From: Paludibacteraceae bacterium
GTDB taxonomy: Bacteria > Bacteroidota > Bacteroidia > Bacteroidales > Paludibacteraceae
Reading direction: 5' to 3'
DNA: 64,000 bases
NCBI GenBank assembly: GCA_017550335.1
Contig: JAFZPM010000014.1
Span: 124,001 to 188,000 of the forward strand
Position numbers and translations under genes: made by a program. The notes under the pieces were generated by a model. It did no database searches. It was not told where the DNA came from and worked only from the letters and a program-made list of their open reading frames with translations. This document shows positions 19,128-27,882 of the stretch, piece after piece. The stretch's first letter is position 1; every line of letters starts with the position of its first letter.

Positions 19128-20714
19128 TTACTTAATTTTCACTTCCAATGGAGGCAAAATACGAGCGATACCATCTTGACCAAGAGCTTTCGTCTGGGAA
19201 ACGTAAACAGTCTTTCTGGTCGTCATCTCTCTGAAGATCTTCAACTGCTTATCGTTCAATTGATCACCAGAAGCTTTCTCGATCAAAGTATTACCCATTG
19301 AATCGAAGTAATTCAAAGAGAACTCGAGCACCTTGTACTTCACATCCAAATCGGAATCGTTCAACTCAGCGACAATACGACGAGCGGAAGTCAAGAATGG
19401 TTTAGCGATAGCCTTATCGAAGCTGAAACCTCTATACCTAGCCTTGATACCTTGTGCGTTCGTGTACTCGATCATAGCCAATGGATCTGGCAACTTCTTA
19501 ACACGGAAAGTCTTAGTCGCGATGTGCTGAGACTTGCCATCAATCTTCGCGCTCACAGAGATGTTACATGGAGTACCCACCTTAGCAGGGACAACCACCC
19601 ATCCTGATGCAGTTCTGGAAGAAGACTTGATGTTAGAAGGACTGATCTCGATGCTGTTCTGTGCGACACCTGGTACAGACACACTGATTGGGTTCTTGAA
19701 ACCGGCGTAGAGCACGTTCATCAAGTCAGCAGATACAGTAGCCGTAGGCTCACCTACAGTATACTCGCTCTCGAAGCTGTAAGTTTGAGTCTCACCGTTC
19801 TTCTTAGTAAGAACCATGTTACCTGAATACTTCTTCGTACCAACGGAAGTACATACGAACTCATAACGATCCTTCTCCAATGGAGTACCATTGATGGTGA
19901 TGACTGGCTTCTTAGTAGAGTCAGTAGCAGCCAAGATGATTTGAGCTGAATACTTACCACCACGCATGATGTAGCTTGAATTAGGAATTGCGAGAGCTTG
20001 GATCTTGTTCACACGGAAGTCACCGGCATCCATAGATCCGATCAAGTAAGCGAGAGCCTCAGATTGAGTGATCTTCACGTCGTTCTTGATCTTGTTGAGC
20101 ACCGTCAAAGTCGCGATCGCAGGCATGTCCTCGAACACACCAGACTCCCAAGGTCTAGCCTTACCACCCTTCTCTGTAGCACTGAGGTCATCAGTAGAGA
20201 AGGTGCTTTGGATAGACTTAGCCTTCGCAGTATCAATCGTAGCCATGAAGTCACGATACTCGATCATTTTCTGCTTCAAAATAGCCGCATTGGTGTTCTT
20301 GCCATCAGGTTTATCAACCAAACCGATTTGACTAGCCACATTCAAGTCACCGTTCATAGAAGGATCCAACTCGGTAGCATTCTTGTCACCCATAATAGTA
20401 GTGATAATCTTGGTCTCGAGTTCGGTAATGTAGTCACAGAAAGCGTTGGATTGTGCGATTACGCTGTCAACCCTTGGCTTCACCTTATTAGCCTTGATGG
20501 AATCCGAATGAAGCAAGCCGTCGAACTCGTTACCCAAGTTATCCAGCTTACCATCACTAATTTGGATGTTCTTCTTCATTGAATCATTCACCAAAGCGTA
20601 TCCATTCAAGATCTGGGCAGACACGTTCAATGCAAGCATTGCGGTCAACACCAAATACATCATGGATATCATCTTCTGTCTCGGGGTTTCCGGACAATTT
20701 TTAGCGCCACCCAT
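19128..20714 (-). CDS. gldM: type IX secretion motor protein GldM (PorM)
   Basis: The 528-residue protein starts with a short cytoplasmic tail (GGAKNCPETPRQKM). A single transmembrane helix (MISMMYLVLTAMLALNVSA, about 14-32) comes next, and then a long periplasmic part of helical and beta domains, which is the GldM architecture. GldM dimers sit in the GldL motor and reach across the periplasm to the GldK/GldN ring, passing on proton-driven movement. Length is typical (about 500-530). It lies between gldL (41 bases) and gldN (21 bases). Confidence 0.97.
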   Translation of the reverse strand: MGGAKNCPETPRQKMISMMYLVLTAMLALNVSAQILNGYALVNDSMKKNIQISDGKLDNLGNEFDGLLHSDSIKANKVKPRVDSVIAQSNAFCDYITELETKIITTIMGDKNATELDPSMNGDLNVASQIGLVDKPDGKNTNAAILKQKMIEYRDFMATIDTAKAKSIQSTFSTDDLSATEKGGKARPWESGVFEDMPAIATLTVLNKIKNDVKITQSEALAYLIGSMDAGDFRVNKIQALAIPNSSYIMRGGKYSAQIILAATDSTKKPVITINGTPLEKDRYEFVCTSVGTKKYSGNMVLTKKNGETQTYSFESEYTVGEPTATVSADLMNVLYAGFKNPISVSVPGVAQNSIEISPSNIKSSSRTASGWVVVPAKVGTPCNISVSAKIDGKSQHIATKTFRVKKLPDPLAMIEYTNAQGIKARYRGFSFDKAIAKPFLTSARRIVAELNDSDLDVKYKVLEFSLNYFDSMGNTLIEKASGDQLNDKQLKIFREMTTRKTVYVSQTKALGQDGIARILPPLEVKIK

Positions 20715-20755
20715 AATTAAACTTCTTTAGATAAATTCAAAATCAAAAAACTAAA

Positions 20756-21595
20756 TTATTTAATAGTCATAGCGCTAAGCATACCGCCATAGATAGAGTT
20801 CAAGCTCTTCATCTGGGATGCCAACAAAGCAACTTGTTTCTTGTACTCCTCAGCCTCAGCAGCAGAGCCGTTCAAAGAAGTCTCGATAGTCTTAACAGCA
20901 GAAGCCAAAGTCTTCATAGCCTCGTTCTGCTCGTTTACAGACTTAACTTGGAGCTCAAATACAGAGTTGATGGTAGAGATGTTCCTGTTGATACCATCGA
21001 TTTGAGCTGCGAAGTTCTGAGAACCTTGAGAAGCAGAGCTGATGCTAGAAGCGATGCTCTTGTAAGAAGAATCCAAAGACTCGGAAGCCTCTTTCAAGCT
21101 TTGTTGAGAAGAAGCGAATGCGCTAGCGGCGCTAGTAGCTTGTCTCAAAGTGTTAGTATACTCGCCAGAAGCAGCGGCTGCACTTGACAAGTCAGTCAAT
21201 TGACCTGCAGTCACATTCAAGCTGTGGATACCATCCTTCAAGTTTTGCATTTCACCGTCAACCATTTCACGGATCTTCTGAAGCTCGAGTCTCTTCTCCT
21301 CAGCAGCGTTGGCAGCGTTAGTGTTCATCACACCAGTACCAACAGCGCCTTCCTCGTCTTCATGCAATTGAGGATATACCCTATCCCATTTGTACTCTAC
21401 GTGAGGTTTATCGAATGCGGACAATGCAAACAAGAAAGCCTCCGTACACATACCGATTGTCAACACGATACCTGCACCTGGCCAGTGCATGATCTTGAAC
21501 AACGCTCCAATAATAACGACACTCGCACCCAAACCATACGCAAGGGCAGTGAATTTCTGATAACCTGCGGAATCACGCAATTCTGAAAAACTCAT
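20756..21595 (-). CDS. gldL: type IX secretion motor protein GldL (PorL)
   Basis: The 279-residue inner-membrane protein has two transmembrane helices in the first 60 residues and a long cytoplasmic coiled-coil-rich tail. The membrane part reads YGLGASVVIIGALFKIMHW and GIVLTIGMCTEAFLFALSAF. Lys34 and His37 of FKIMHW and Glu52 of CTEAF match the charged residues that studies of Flavobacterium GldL connect with the proton-driven motor. GldL pentamers surround GldM helices and power T9SS export. Gap to gldM is 41 bases and to gldK 46 bases. Confidence 0.96.
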   Translation of the reverse strand: MSFSELRDSAGYQKFTALAYGLGASVVIIGALFKIMHWPGAGIVLTIGMCTEAFLFALSAFDKPHVEYKWDRVYPQLHEDEEGAVGTGVMNTNAANAAEEKRLELQKIREMVDGEMQNLKDGIHSLNVTAGQLTDLSSAAAASGEYTNTLRQATSAASAFASSQQSLKEASESLDSSYKSIASSISSASQGSQNFAAQIDGINRNISTINSVFELQVKSVNEQNEAMKTLASAVKTIETSLNGSAAEAEEYKKQVALLASQMKSLNSIYGGMLSAMTIK

Positions 21596-21641
21596 TTTAA
21601 TAAATATTTTAAGGTTAATAATATGTTATCTCATCAAAAAA

Positions 21642-23045
21642 TTACTCGCCAATATAACTACGAACACATCTGAAACCTAAGAAAGAGCGGTTTTCATTTT
21701 GGTATTCATAAGTGCGGACACCACACTGCAAGAAGATACCAACATCCTTCCATGAACCACCACGGATCACCTTACGTCTCATCACCTCAGGGTCAGAGCT
21801 CTTCGCATTGTAATCGTAGCTTGGGTTCAAGTCGTGTACGAAAGAGTAGTTAGACTCATGGTATGCGGAAGAGGTCCACTCAGCGACGTTACCTGCCATA
21901 TCATACAATCCATACTCGTTCGGTGGATATGAAGCGACCTTAGAAGCGATCAAATAGCCATCATCCGTGTAGTTACCTCTTTGAGGCTTGAAGTTAGCCA
22001 AGAAACAACCCTTCGCTGTACGGATATAGTTACCTCCCCAAGGATACATGGACAAGTCCTTACCACCACGAGCGGCATACTCCCACTCAGCCTCGGTCGG
22101 GAGACGGTAATCCTGTACCCTCACGCCCTTGTTGGCAACTTGGTAAGAGTTGAACAAATAGGTTCTCCAGTGGCAGAATGCCTGTGCTTGTTCCCAAGAC
22201 ACACCGACAACCGGATATTCACCATAACCTGGGTGAGCGAAGTACATCTTCATGTATGGCTCGTTGTATGCATACGTGTAGTCACGGATCCAGCACAACG
22301 TATCAGGATAAATATTCACACGCTTCACAGAGATGAAATCGGAACGGTGCTTCAACTCACGATATACCGTGATGTTTTGGATCTCACCCTTCTCGTTATA
22401 GATAGTCGTATCCTTCTTCACCATCACATCGGCACTATCCTTTGTCTTTCCAAGGCCAGCGATGCTACGGTTATAGCGGCCCAACAACGGATCGAACTTG
22501 TTCTCCTTCTTGGCAGCCTGGATATAGTCGACCCACGCATACTTGTACATATAGATAGCTGCATTCGCCTCAGGAGCGAAGTCTATCTTATCCTCTCCTT
22601 GATAATACATGCTGTCCAATGCGGCCTTCTGATCCTCCGTTTGCTTGTTCCAAGGAATTTTCTTCTTGTAATTAAGGATTGGAGTCTCCAACTCGTTACC
22701 ACTCTTGTCCTGGTAAATCTTGTAGGACTCGTCGACATCAGCCAACTTCTCCCTTGCGATTGAGTCACGCACCCAATACACGAACTGACGGTACTCACCG
22801 TTCGTGATCTCCGTCTCATCCATCCAGAACGCGTCAAGAGAAACCGTACGGGATTGGGACGACATCGCCCAGTTCGCATCCTGGTCGTTCTGGCCCATCG
22901 TGAAAGAACCACGTCTGATGTACAGCATACCGTAAGGCACCGGCTCCTTCCAAGATTTGTTGTAAACTCCCACCAATTCTCCATTTTCTCCACTGCAAGC
23001 AGCGAGAAGGACGGCGACTAATGAAATAATAAACAGCTTTTTCAT
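21642..23045 (-). CDS. gldK: type IX secretion ring lipoprotein GldK (PorK)
   Basis: The 467-residue product has a lipoprotein signal with lipobox LLAAC (Cys17) and a formylglycine-generating-enzyme/sulfatase-modifying fold. That fold shows in MLYIRRGSFTMGQND, DEITNGEYRQFV-like segments, VGVSWEQAQAFCHWR, LPTEAEWEYAARGG, YDMAGNVAEWTSSAY and VIRGGSWKD. In T9SS this fold is structural: GldK with GldN forms a ring tied to the outer membrane. It lies between porP (50 bases) and gldL (46 bases). Neighbours distinguish it from true sulfatase-modifying factors. Confidence 0.97.
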   Translation of the reverse strand: MKKLFIISLVAVLLAACSGENGELVGVYNKSWKEPVPYGMLYIRRGSFTMGQNDQDANWAMSSQSRTVSLDAFWMDETEITNGEYRQFVYWVRDSIAREKLADVDESYKIYQDKSGNELETPILNYKKKIPWNKQTEDQKAALDSMYYQGEDKIDFAPEANAAIYMYKYAWVDYIQAAKKENKFDPLLGRYNRSIAGLGKTKDSADVMVKKDTTIYNEKGEIQNITVYRELKHRSDFISVKRVNIYPDTLCWIRDYTYAYNEPYMKMYFAHPGYGEYPVVGVSWEQAQAFCHWRTYLFNSYQVANKGVRVQDYRLPTEAEWEYAARGGKDLSMYPWGGNYIRTAKGCFLANFKPQRGNYTDDGYLIASKVASYPPNEYGLYDMAGNVAEWTSSAYHESNYSFVHDLNPSYDYNAKSSDPEVMRRKVIRGGSWKDVGIFLQCGVRTYEYQNENRSFLGFRCVRSYIGE

Positions 23046-23095
23046 GATATAAACTACTTTATTGTCTTTGTCATTTGTTATTATTTACTACTTTA

Positions 23096-24076
23096 CTACA
23101 ATATTCGATCACTCTTGTATTTGTTCTTTTTAGTGAACTGAGGCTTGAAACTATAACGCAAATAGACTTCATGACTTCCCCCCGACCTAATCAATTTCGA
23201 TGTGGGCAAATCATAAGAATAACCTACTTGGAGTCCACTTATCACATCCATTCCAAAAATGAATACGAAAGCATCCCCAAAACGATATGAAATTCCTCCT
23301 CTCACTCTTTTAGAATATTCCAATATACCCGAAACTTCCGCTTGCCAAGAACAGAAATCTGTTTTTATTAGCGAAGACGGCGTCAAAGTAACCAACGGAT
23401 TAGAGGTCGAAAAATTGTATCCGCCCGTCAAATAAATTGATCGTGGCACATACATTCCGTACAACTCGTTTCCTAAATCAATGGTTCCTGAGTTCAAATG
23501 CAAGGCAGATAACCCAATGTAATAATGGTCGCCGGTGTACATACAACCGAACGAGACGTCAAACAACACGTCGCTATTCCCCTCCGCCGTGAAACTCGAA
23601 ACGAATGGATCACTCTCCTTGTGGAAATCATCACCGCTCAACACTTTCTCACCACCGCCTGTCAAATCAACATCCTCCTTGTCAAATGTGTGGTTCAAGA
23701 AACCAACACCCAATCCAAGACTCAACCTTCCACTCCAAAGTTTCGTTTTATACGAATATTGTAAAAGAACGCTCTGGTTTTTAAACAAACCTATCTCATC
23801 ACTTGAAAAGACTAATCCTGCGCCATGCCTCGTCTCTCCGACCTTAAATGGAGCGGTCATCGAAAAGAAAACATCCTTCGGCCCGTCACTATAACCCGCC
23901 CACTGTCTCCTAAAGACTCCTAACACACTTATCATCTCCTCCTCCGCTACTGCGGCGGGGTTCGTGGTCGTCGGGACTTCCATATACTGACTGAATTGCG
24001 GACTCATTTGAGCCTTCGAACTCAAAATTGAAATACACAGAAAAAAAACGACTAATATGTACTGCCTTTCCCTCAT
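23096..24076 (-). CDS. PorP/SprF-family type IX secretion outer-membrane protein
   Basis: The 326-residue protein has a signal peptide ending in SKAQ and the PorP/SprF start QMSPQFSQYMEVPTTTNPAAVAEE. A beta-barrel-like series of alternating strands follows (ETRHGAGLVFSSDEIG, YYIGLSALHLNSGTIDLG, RSIYLTGGYNF). SprF/PorP proteins are outer-membrane partners of T9SS and of some of its cargo. It is the first gene of the porP-gldKLMN operon, the common order in this phylum, 50 bases before gldK. Confidence 0.93.
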   Translation of the reverse strand: MRERQYILVVFFLCISILSSKAQMSPQFSQYMEVPTTTNPAAVAEEEMISVLGVFRRQWAGYSDGPKDVFFSMTAPFKVGETRHGAGLVFSSDEIGLFKNQSVLLQYSYKTKLWSGRLSLGLGVGFLNHTFDKEDVDLTGGGEKVLSGDDFHKESDPFVSSFTAEGNSDVLFDVSFGCMYTGDHYYIGLSALHLNSGTIDLGNELYGMYVPRSIYLTGGYNFSTSNPLVTLTPSSLIKTDFCSWQAEVSGILEYSKRVRGGISYRFGDAFVFIFGMDVISGLQVGYSYDLPTSKLIRSGGSHEVYLRYSFKPQFTKKNKYKSDRIL

Positions 24077-24232
24077 ATTTCAACTGCCAGTCACAAGAAA
24101 ATCGACAACAATATTACTAGTTTTTACATTAATTCACAAATTATCGACCTCATTTTTTTCGGCTTCTCCCGTCTTAAAAAACTCATGTCGTTTAATTTCA
24201 ATGAATTAGTATGATATTTTTTTTAATAATTT

Positions 24233-24454
24233 TTAATACTCCTCCTCGTTAAAGAGGAAATCTTCCTTGCTGGGATAATCGGGCCATATGTCTTCGATAC
24301 TCTCATATATCTCCCCCTCGTCCTCCATTTCCTGCAAGTTCTCCAAAACCTCAAGAGGGGCTCCCGAACGAACCGCATAGTCCACCAGCTCATCCTTCGT
24401 GGCTGGCCACGGCGCATCTTCCAATTTTGAAGCTAACTCTAATGTCCAATACAT
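24233..24454 (-). CDS. DUF2795 domain protein
   Basis: This is a small acidic protein of 73 residues. It has the DUF2795 pattern: YWTLELASKLEDAPWPATKDELVDYAVRSGAP-type start split by PWPATK, then LEVLENLQEMEDEGEIYESIEDIWPDYP. Such proteins are widespread single-domain cytoplasmic products in Bacteroidota with no established role. The start ATG at 24454 is followed by the conserved aromatic-aliphatic stretch, so it is credible despite the size. It lies alone between the methyltransferase gene and the T9SS operon; the 156 bases downstream to porP show no further gene. Confidence 0.85.
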   Translation of the reverse strand: MYWTLELASKLEDAPWPATKDELVDYAVRSGAPLEVLENLQEMEDEGEIYESIEDIWPDYPSKEDFLFNEEEY

Positions 24455-24579
24455 AACGAAAAAGAATTAAAAATTATCCTCATATTGAGGTCTGCAAAAA
24501 TATACCTTTTTTCAGTACTAACAACAAATTGTGCGAAAAATTATAGGGAAAATCGCATTTATTTTTTCCTCCCATCCCA

Positions 24580-25356
24580 TTATATATGGAAATCAGGGAA
24601 ATAACGGAGGTAATAATCTTCCTTCTGAAGCTTCCCGTCGAAGAAAACCAGACCATACTTGAAGAGATCCAGCGTGACCCGCACCTTCTCCATCGCCTGG
24701 ATGCGCCTCCACGCCTCCGTCATCGACTCGTTTTCGTAAATCCCGCTCACCACAAGAACCGATTGATTCCCCATCTTCGGCAAGCATAGGTCCAGCCTCG
24801 ACTCGACCTCTCCCCCATCCGCACAATCTCCCACATAGAGGAAATCCAGACTCTCCATCGAGCTCAACACCTTCGGCAGGCACTTCATCGTGTCGCCGAC
24901 CTCCACCTTCACATTCTGGAAACCTGCCTTCCTTATATAAGAGGTGGCGAAATCCGCCAATGGCTGGTCCTTCCCTACCGTGACCATATTGATCCGGCTA
25001 TCGGGAGCGGCCAGATACATCGTGGTGATGCCCATCCCCATCCCAAGCTCGAGCACATTCTTCGGCTTGAACTTGTTGACCAGGCGGAACATCACCTGGG
25101 CATGGGAGGGATCCATGGAGAGCCGCTTGGCAAGACGGGGAACCTTCACCTCCTCACCGTCCAAGATTAGGCTCTTGGAGGATGTCTGGTATATCTTCCG
25201 CACCTTCTCCACCAAACCATACTTGTAGTACGGCAGCTTCTCCTCGATCACCTTGGTGACCAACTCGAAGACGAAAGGCGAATGGATCCCGTATCCCCGC
25301 CAATGACGGGAACAGAACACATACCTGACGTAATTTTTGAGATAATGAATCGTCAT
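24580..25356 (-). CDS. class I SAM-dependent methyltransferase
   Basis: The 258-residue protein has the Rossmann-type motif I VLELGMGMGITTMYLAA and a following acidic strand (VEVGDTMKCLP), with a typical SESLDFLYVGDC-like motif IV region (SMESLDFLYVGD). The N-terminus (YVRYVFCSRHWRGYGIHSPFVF) is characteristic of a Bacteroidota family often annotated as class I methyltransferase or O-methyltransferase-like. The substrate is unknown. The frame extends 12 codons further to an ATG at 25392, but that start lies inside the efp terminator hairpin, so 25356 is preferred. It follows efp on the same strand. Confidence 0.85.
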   Translation of the reverse strand: MTIHYLKNYVRYVFCSRHWRGYGIHSPFVFELVTKVIEEKLPYYKYGLVEKVRKIYQTSSKSLILDGEEVKVPRLAKRLSMDPSHAQVMFRLVNKFKPKNVLELGMGMGITTMYLAAPDSRINMVTVGKDQPLADFATSYIRKAGFQNVKVEVGDTMKCLPKVLSSMESLDFLYVGDCADGGEVESRLDLCLPKMGNQSVLVVSGIYENESMTEAWRRIQAMEKVRVTLDLFKYGLVFFDGKLQKEDYYLRYFPDFHI

Positions 25357-25361
25357 ATCAA

Positions 25362-25396
25362 ATAAAAGAGGTGGAGACTCCCAAGTCCCCACCTCA
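25362..25396 (-). terminator. intrinsic terminator after efp
   Basis: The minus strand reads GAGGTGGGGAC-TTGGGA-GTCTCCACCTC, an 11-bp stem with one G-T pair, then TTTTATTT. It lies about 25 bases past the efp stop and overlaps the region just before the methyltransferase start. Confidence 0.88.
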
Positions 25397-25418
25397 CATT
25401 ATATAGGTTACTTAGAGA

Positions 25419-25985
25419 CTACGCTTTCACACGCTCGATGTAGGAACCGTCGCGCGTATCCACCAAGATGGTCTCGCCCTCGTTGATGAAAAGAGGCACA
25501 CGTACCGTGGCACCCGTCTCAACCGTAGCAGGTTTCAAAGTGTTCGTGGCGGTGTCACCCTTCAAGCCTGGCTCCGTGTATGTGATCTTCAACGGAGTCT
25601 TCACCGGCATCTCGGCGAAGAGAACGGATTCCGTGGAGGCGTCGAACACCACCTGTACCGTATCGCCCTCCTTCATGAACTCAACTCCAGTGATCAAGTC
25701 GTGTCCGATAGGCACCTGCTCGAAAGTCTCCTGGTTCATGAAGATGTAATCCTCACCCTCCTGATACAGATATTGGTGCTCGCGGCGTTCCACACGGACG
25801 TCCTCCAACTTCTCACCAATGTTGAAACGTTTCTCAACAACGAGTCCGTTGACAACGTTCTTCAACTTAGTACGCATAAAGGTGTTTCCCTTACCTGGCT
25901 TTACATGCAGGAACTCGATACAGAAATAGAGTTTTCCATCCATGCGGATGCAAGTTCCGTTCTTGATGTCTTGTGCATTTATCAT
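25419..25985 (-). CDS. efp: translation elongation factor P
   Basis: The 188-residue protein matches EF-P in length and three-domain layout. Domain I carries the loop [16 protein letters not shown] with Lys32 at the tip position that is modified or acts in the peptidyl-transferase centre. Domains II and III follow ([30 protein letters not shown], then the C-terminal [19 protein letters not shown] and [10 protein letters not shown]). EF-P relieves ribosome stalling at polyproline. It is divergent from tyrS with a 172-base shared upstream region. Confidence 0.97.
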   Translation of the reverse strand: MINAQDIKNGTCIRMDGKLYFCIEFLHVKPGKGNTFMRTKLKNVVNGLVVEKRFNIGEKLEDVRVERREHQYLYQEGEDYIFMNQETFEQVPIGHDLITGVEFMKEGDTVQVVFDASTESVLFAEMPVKTPLKITYTEPGLKGDTATNTLKPATVETGATVRVPLFINEGETILVDTRDGSYIERVKA

Positions 25986-26023
25986 ACTGATACAAAATTT
26001 TGATTACGACTTATAAATCACCG

Positions 26024-26055
26024 CGAATTTAGTTTAAAATCTGTAAAACACACAA
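26024..26055 (-). promoter_or_regulatory. promoter of efp
   Basis: Minus strand TTG (26053-26055), 21 bases, then TAAATTCG (26024-26031) followed by CGG. The same TAAATTCGCGG string occurs before leuS. The start at 25985 lies about 38 bases downstream. Confidence 0.55.
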
Positions 26056-26105
26056 TAAAAGTTCATAAAAAGAGTCGAAGTGTCTCTCGTTGGGAAAAGA
26101 ATTGC

Positions 26106-26113
26106 TAACTTTG
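26106..26113 (+). promoter_or_regulatory. -7 element of tyrS
   Basis: TAACTTTG fits TAnnTTTG exactly, 44 bases before the ATG at 26158. The nearest upstream TTG is only 13 bases away, so the -33 part is not convincing. Confidence 0.5.
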
Positions 26114-26157
26114 CACCCCCATAACAATTGTATCAAAAACTATTAGAATCATATAAA

Positions 26158-27453
26158 ATGAATTTTGTCGAAGAACTTAAATGGCGTGGGATGATTCAGG
26201 ACATGACCCCAGGCACAGAAGAACAACTGAAGAAAGAGATGACAACCGCTTACCTGGGTATCGACCCTACGGCAGACTCCCTGCACATCGGTCACCTGGT
26301 CGGAGTGATGATGCTTCGTCACTTCCAACGCAGCGGTCACAAGCCAATCGCCCTCATCGGAGGCGCCACGGGCATGATCGGAGACCCTTCCGGGAAATCA
26401 CAGGAGCGCGTCCTCATCGACGAGCCTAGACTGCGCCACAACCAAGAGTGCATCAAGAAACAGTTAGAGAAATTCCTCGACTTCAACAGCAAAGCGGAGA
26501 ACGCCGCCGAGCTGGTGAACAACTACGATTGGATGAAGGATTTCACCTTCCTCGATTTCATCAGGAACGTGGGTAAGCTCATCACGGTCAACTACATGAT
26601 GTCGAAAGACTCCGTCAAGAGACGCTTCACGGGCGAGAACGGTGCGGACGGCATGTCCTTCACCGAATTCTCCTACCAATTGCTCCAAGGATATGACTTC
26701 GTATACCTGAACAGCCACAAGAACTGCAAACTCCAATTGGGTGGCGCGGACCAATGGGGCAACATCACCACCGGAACCGAGATGATCCGCAAGGTGACAG
26801 GCAACGAGGCGTTCGCCCTCACCTGCCCGCTCATCACCAAAGCCGACGGCAAGAAGTTCGGAAAGACGGAGTCCGGCAACGTATGGTTGGACAAGAGATA
26901 CACCTCCCCTTACAAGTTCTACCAGTTCTGGCTGAACGTGTCTGACGAGGACGCCGAGAAATACATCAAGATATTCACCAGCCTTCCTCACGAAGAAATC
27001 GACGCTCTCATCAAAGAGCAGAAAGAGGCCCCACACCTTCGTCCGCTCCAGAAGAGGCTGGCGAAGGAGATCACCATCATGGTCCACTCCGAAGAGGACT
27101 ACAACGCCGCGGTAGAGGCTTCCAATATTCTGTTCGGCAACGCCACTTCCGACGCACTGAAGAAACTGGACGAGGAGACGCTCCTCTCCGTGTTCGAGGG
27201 CGTTCCTCAATTCGAGGTGTCGCTCGAGGAGATCAAGCAAGGCGTAAAAGTAGCCGAGCTCTTCACCGAAAAAGCGGCCATCTTCCCTTCGAAAGGTGAG
27301 CTCAGGAAGCTGGTACAAGGCGGCGGCGTATCCGTGAACAAAGAGAAACTGGCGGATTTCGACACCACCATCGACAGCGCTTCCCTGCTGAATAACAAAT
27401 ACATATTGGTTCAAAAAGGAAAGAAGAATTATTTCTTACTAATCTGCAAATAA
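26158..27453 (+). CDS. tyrS: tyrosyl-tRNA synthetase
   Basis: The 431-residue protein has the class I HIGH motif in [15 protein letters not shown], the tyrosine/ATP pocket segments [16 protein letters not shown] and [15 protein letters not shown], and the KMSKS equivalent [14 protein letters not shown]-terminal S4-like RNA-binding domain contains [20 protein letters not shown]. It charges tRNA-Tyr. The frame extends ten codons upstream to a TTG, but the ATG at 26158 ([12 protein letters not shown]) is the family start. tRNA-Gln lies 79 bases downstream under its own promoter. Confidence 0.98.
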   Translation: MNFVEELKWRGMIQDMTPGTEEQLKKEMTTAYLGIDPTADSLHIGHLVGVMMLRHFQRSGHKPIALIGGATGMIGDPSGKSQERVLIDEPRLRHNQECIKKQLEKFLDFNSKAENAAELVNNYDWMKDFTFLDFIRNVGKLITVNYMMSKDSVKRRFTGENGADGMSFTEFSYQLLQGYDFVYLNSHKNCKLQLGGADQWGNITTGTEMIRKVTGNEAFALTCPLITKADGKKFGKTESGNVWLDKRYTSPYKFYQFWLNVSDEDAEKYIKIFTSLPHEEIDALIKEQKEAPHLRPLQKRLAKEITIMVHSEEDYNAAVEASNILFGNATSDALKKLDEETLLSVFEGVPQFEVSLEEIKQGVKVAELFTEKAAIFPSKGELRKLVQGGGVSVNKEKLADFDTTIDSASLLNNKYILVQKGKKNYFLLICK

Positions 27454-27470
27454 AAAATTCGCTCCAACGC

Positions 27471-27500
27471 TTGCAGATTAAGAAATTTGACGTATCTTTG
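27471..27500 (+). promoter_or_regulatory. promoter of tRNA-Gln
   Basis: TTG at 27471-27473, 19 bases, then TATCTTTG at 27493-27500. This is a full match to the TTG-N19-TAnnTTTG consensus and lies 31 bases before the tRNA. Confidence 0.85.
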
Positions 27501-27531
27501 CACCGCTTTCGAAGAGAAGGCAATTGAGGAT

Positions 27532-27605
27532 TGTCTCATGGTGTAATGGTAGCACTACAGTTTTTGGTACTGTCTGTCGAGGTTCGAATCCTCGTGAGAC
27601 AACCA
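27532..27605 (+). tRNA. tRNA-Gln (anticodon TTG)
   Basis: The acceptor stem TGTCTCA pairs with TGAGACA. The anticodon stem ACAGT/ACTGT encloses the loop TTTTGGT with anticodon TTG. The T arm is CGAGG-TTCGAAT-CCTCG. Discriminator A is followed by an encoded CCA. A terminator follows within 10 bases. Confidence 0.96.
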
Positions 27606-27611
27606 ATCCCA

Positions 27612-27647
27612 AAGGAGATTCTGATTTTTCAGAGTCTCCTTTTTTTT
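27612..27647 (+). terminator. intrinsic terminator after tRNA-Gln
   Basis: GGAGATTCTG-ATTTTT-CAGAGTCTCC forms a 10-bp stem with one T-G pair, followed by eight T residues. The 230 bases after it up to 27882 contain only the next promoter element and no credible gene. Confidence 0.9.
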
Positions 27648-27856
27648 GCGGTCCAGGATATAACCATCCTCATACCGTATAGGCAAAAAGAACGTCGCAT
27701 CCCCACTCCTTCTCCGATTTTCCCGGAAACATCCTCGCCCGACTTTCACACTCCGAGCACACCTTCCCTCTCTACAATCGGGCATCATCACTTACTCAAA
27801 AAAAACATTTTCATACACATTTTTAATTCGACACAAGCGGAAAACAATTATTTTCA

Positions 27857-27864
27857 TATATTTG
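27857..27864 (+). promoter_or_regulatory. -7 element before the first DUF3857 gene
   Basis: TATATTTG matches TAnnTTTG and lies 18 bases before the ATG at 27883, implying a leader of only about a dozen bases. No spaced TTG was found. Confidence 0.45.
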
Positions 27865-27882
27865 CTGAAAAAATAATATTTT

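Noticed and set aside
25357..25392. Upstream ATG for the methyltransferase
   Set aside because: It lies inside the efp terminator hairpin.
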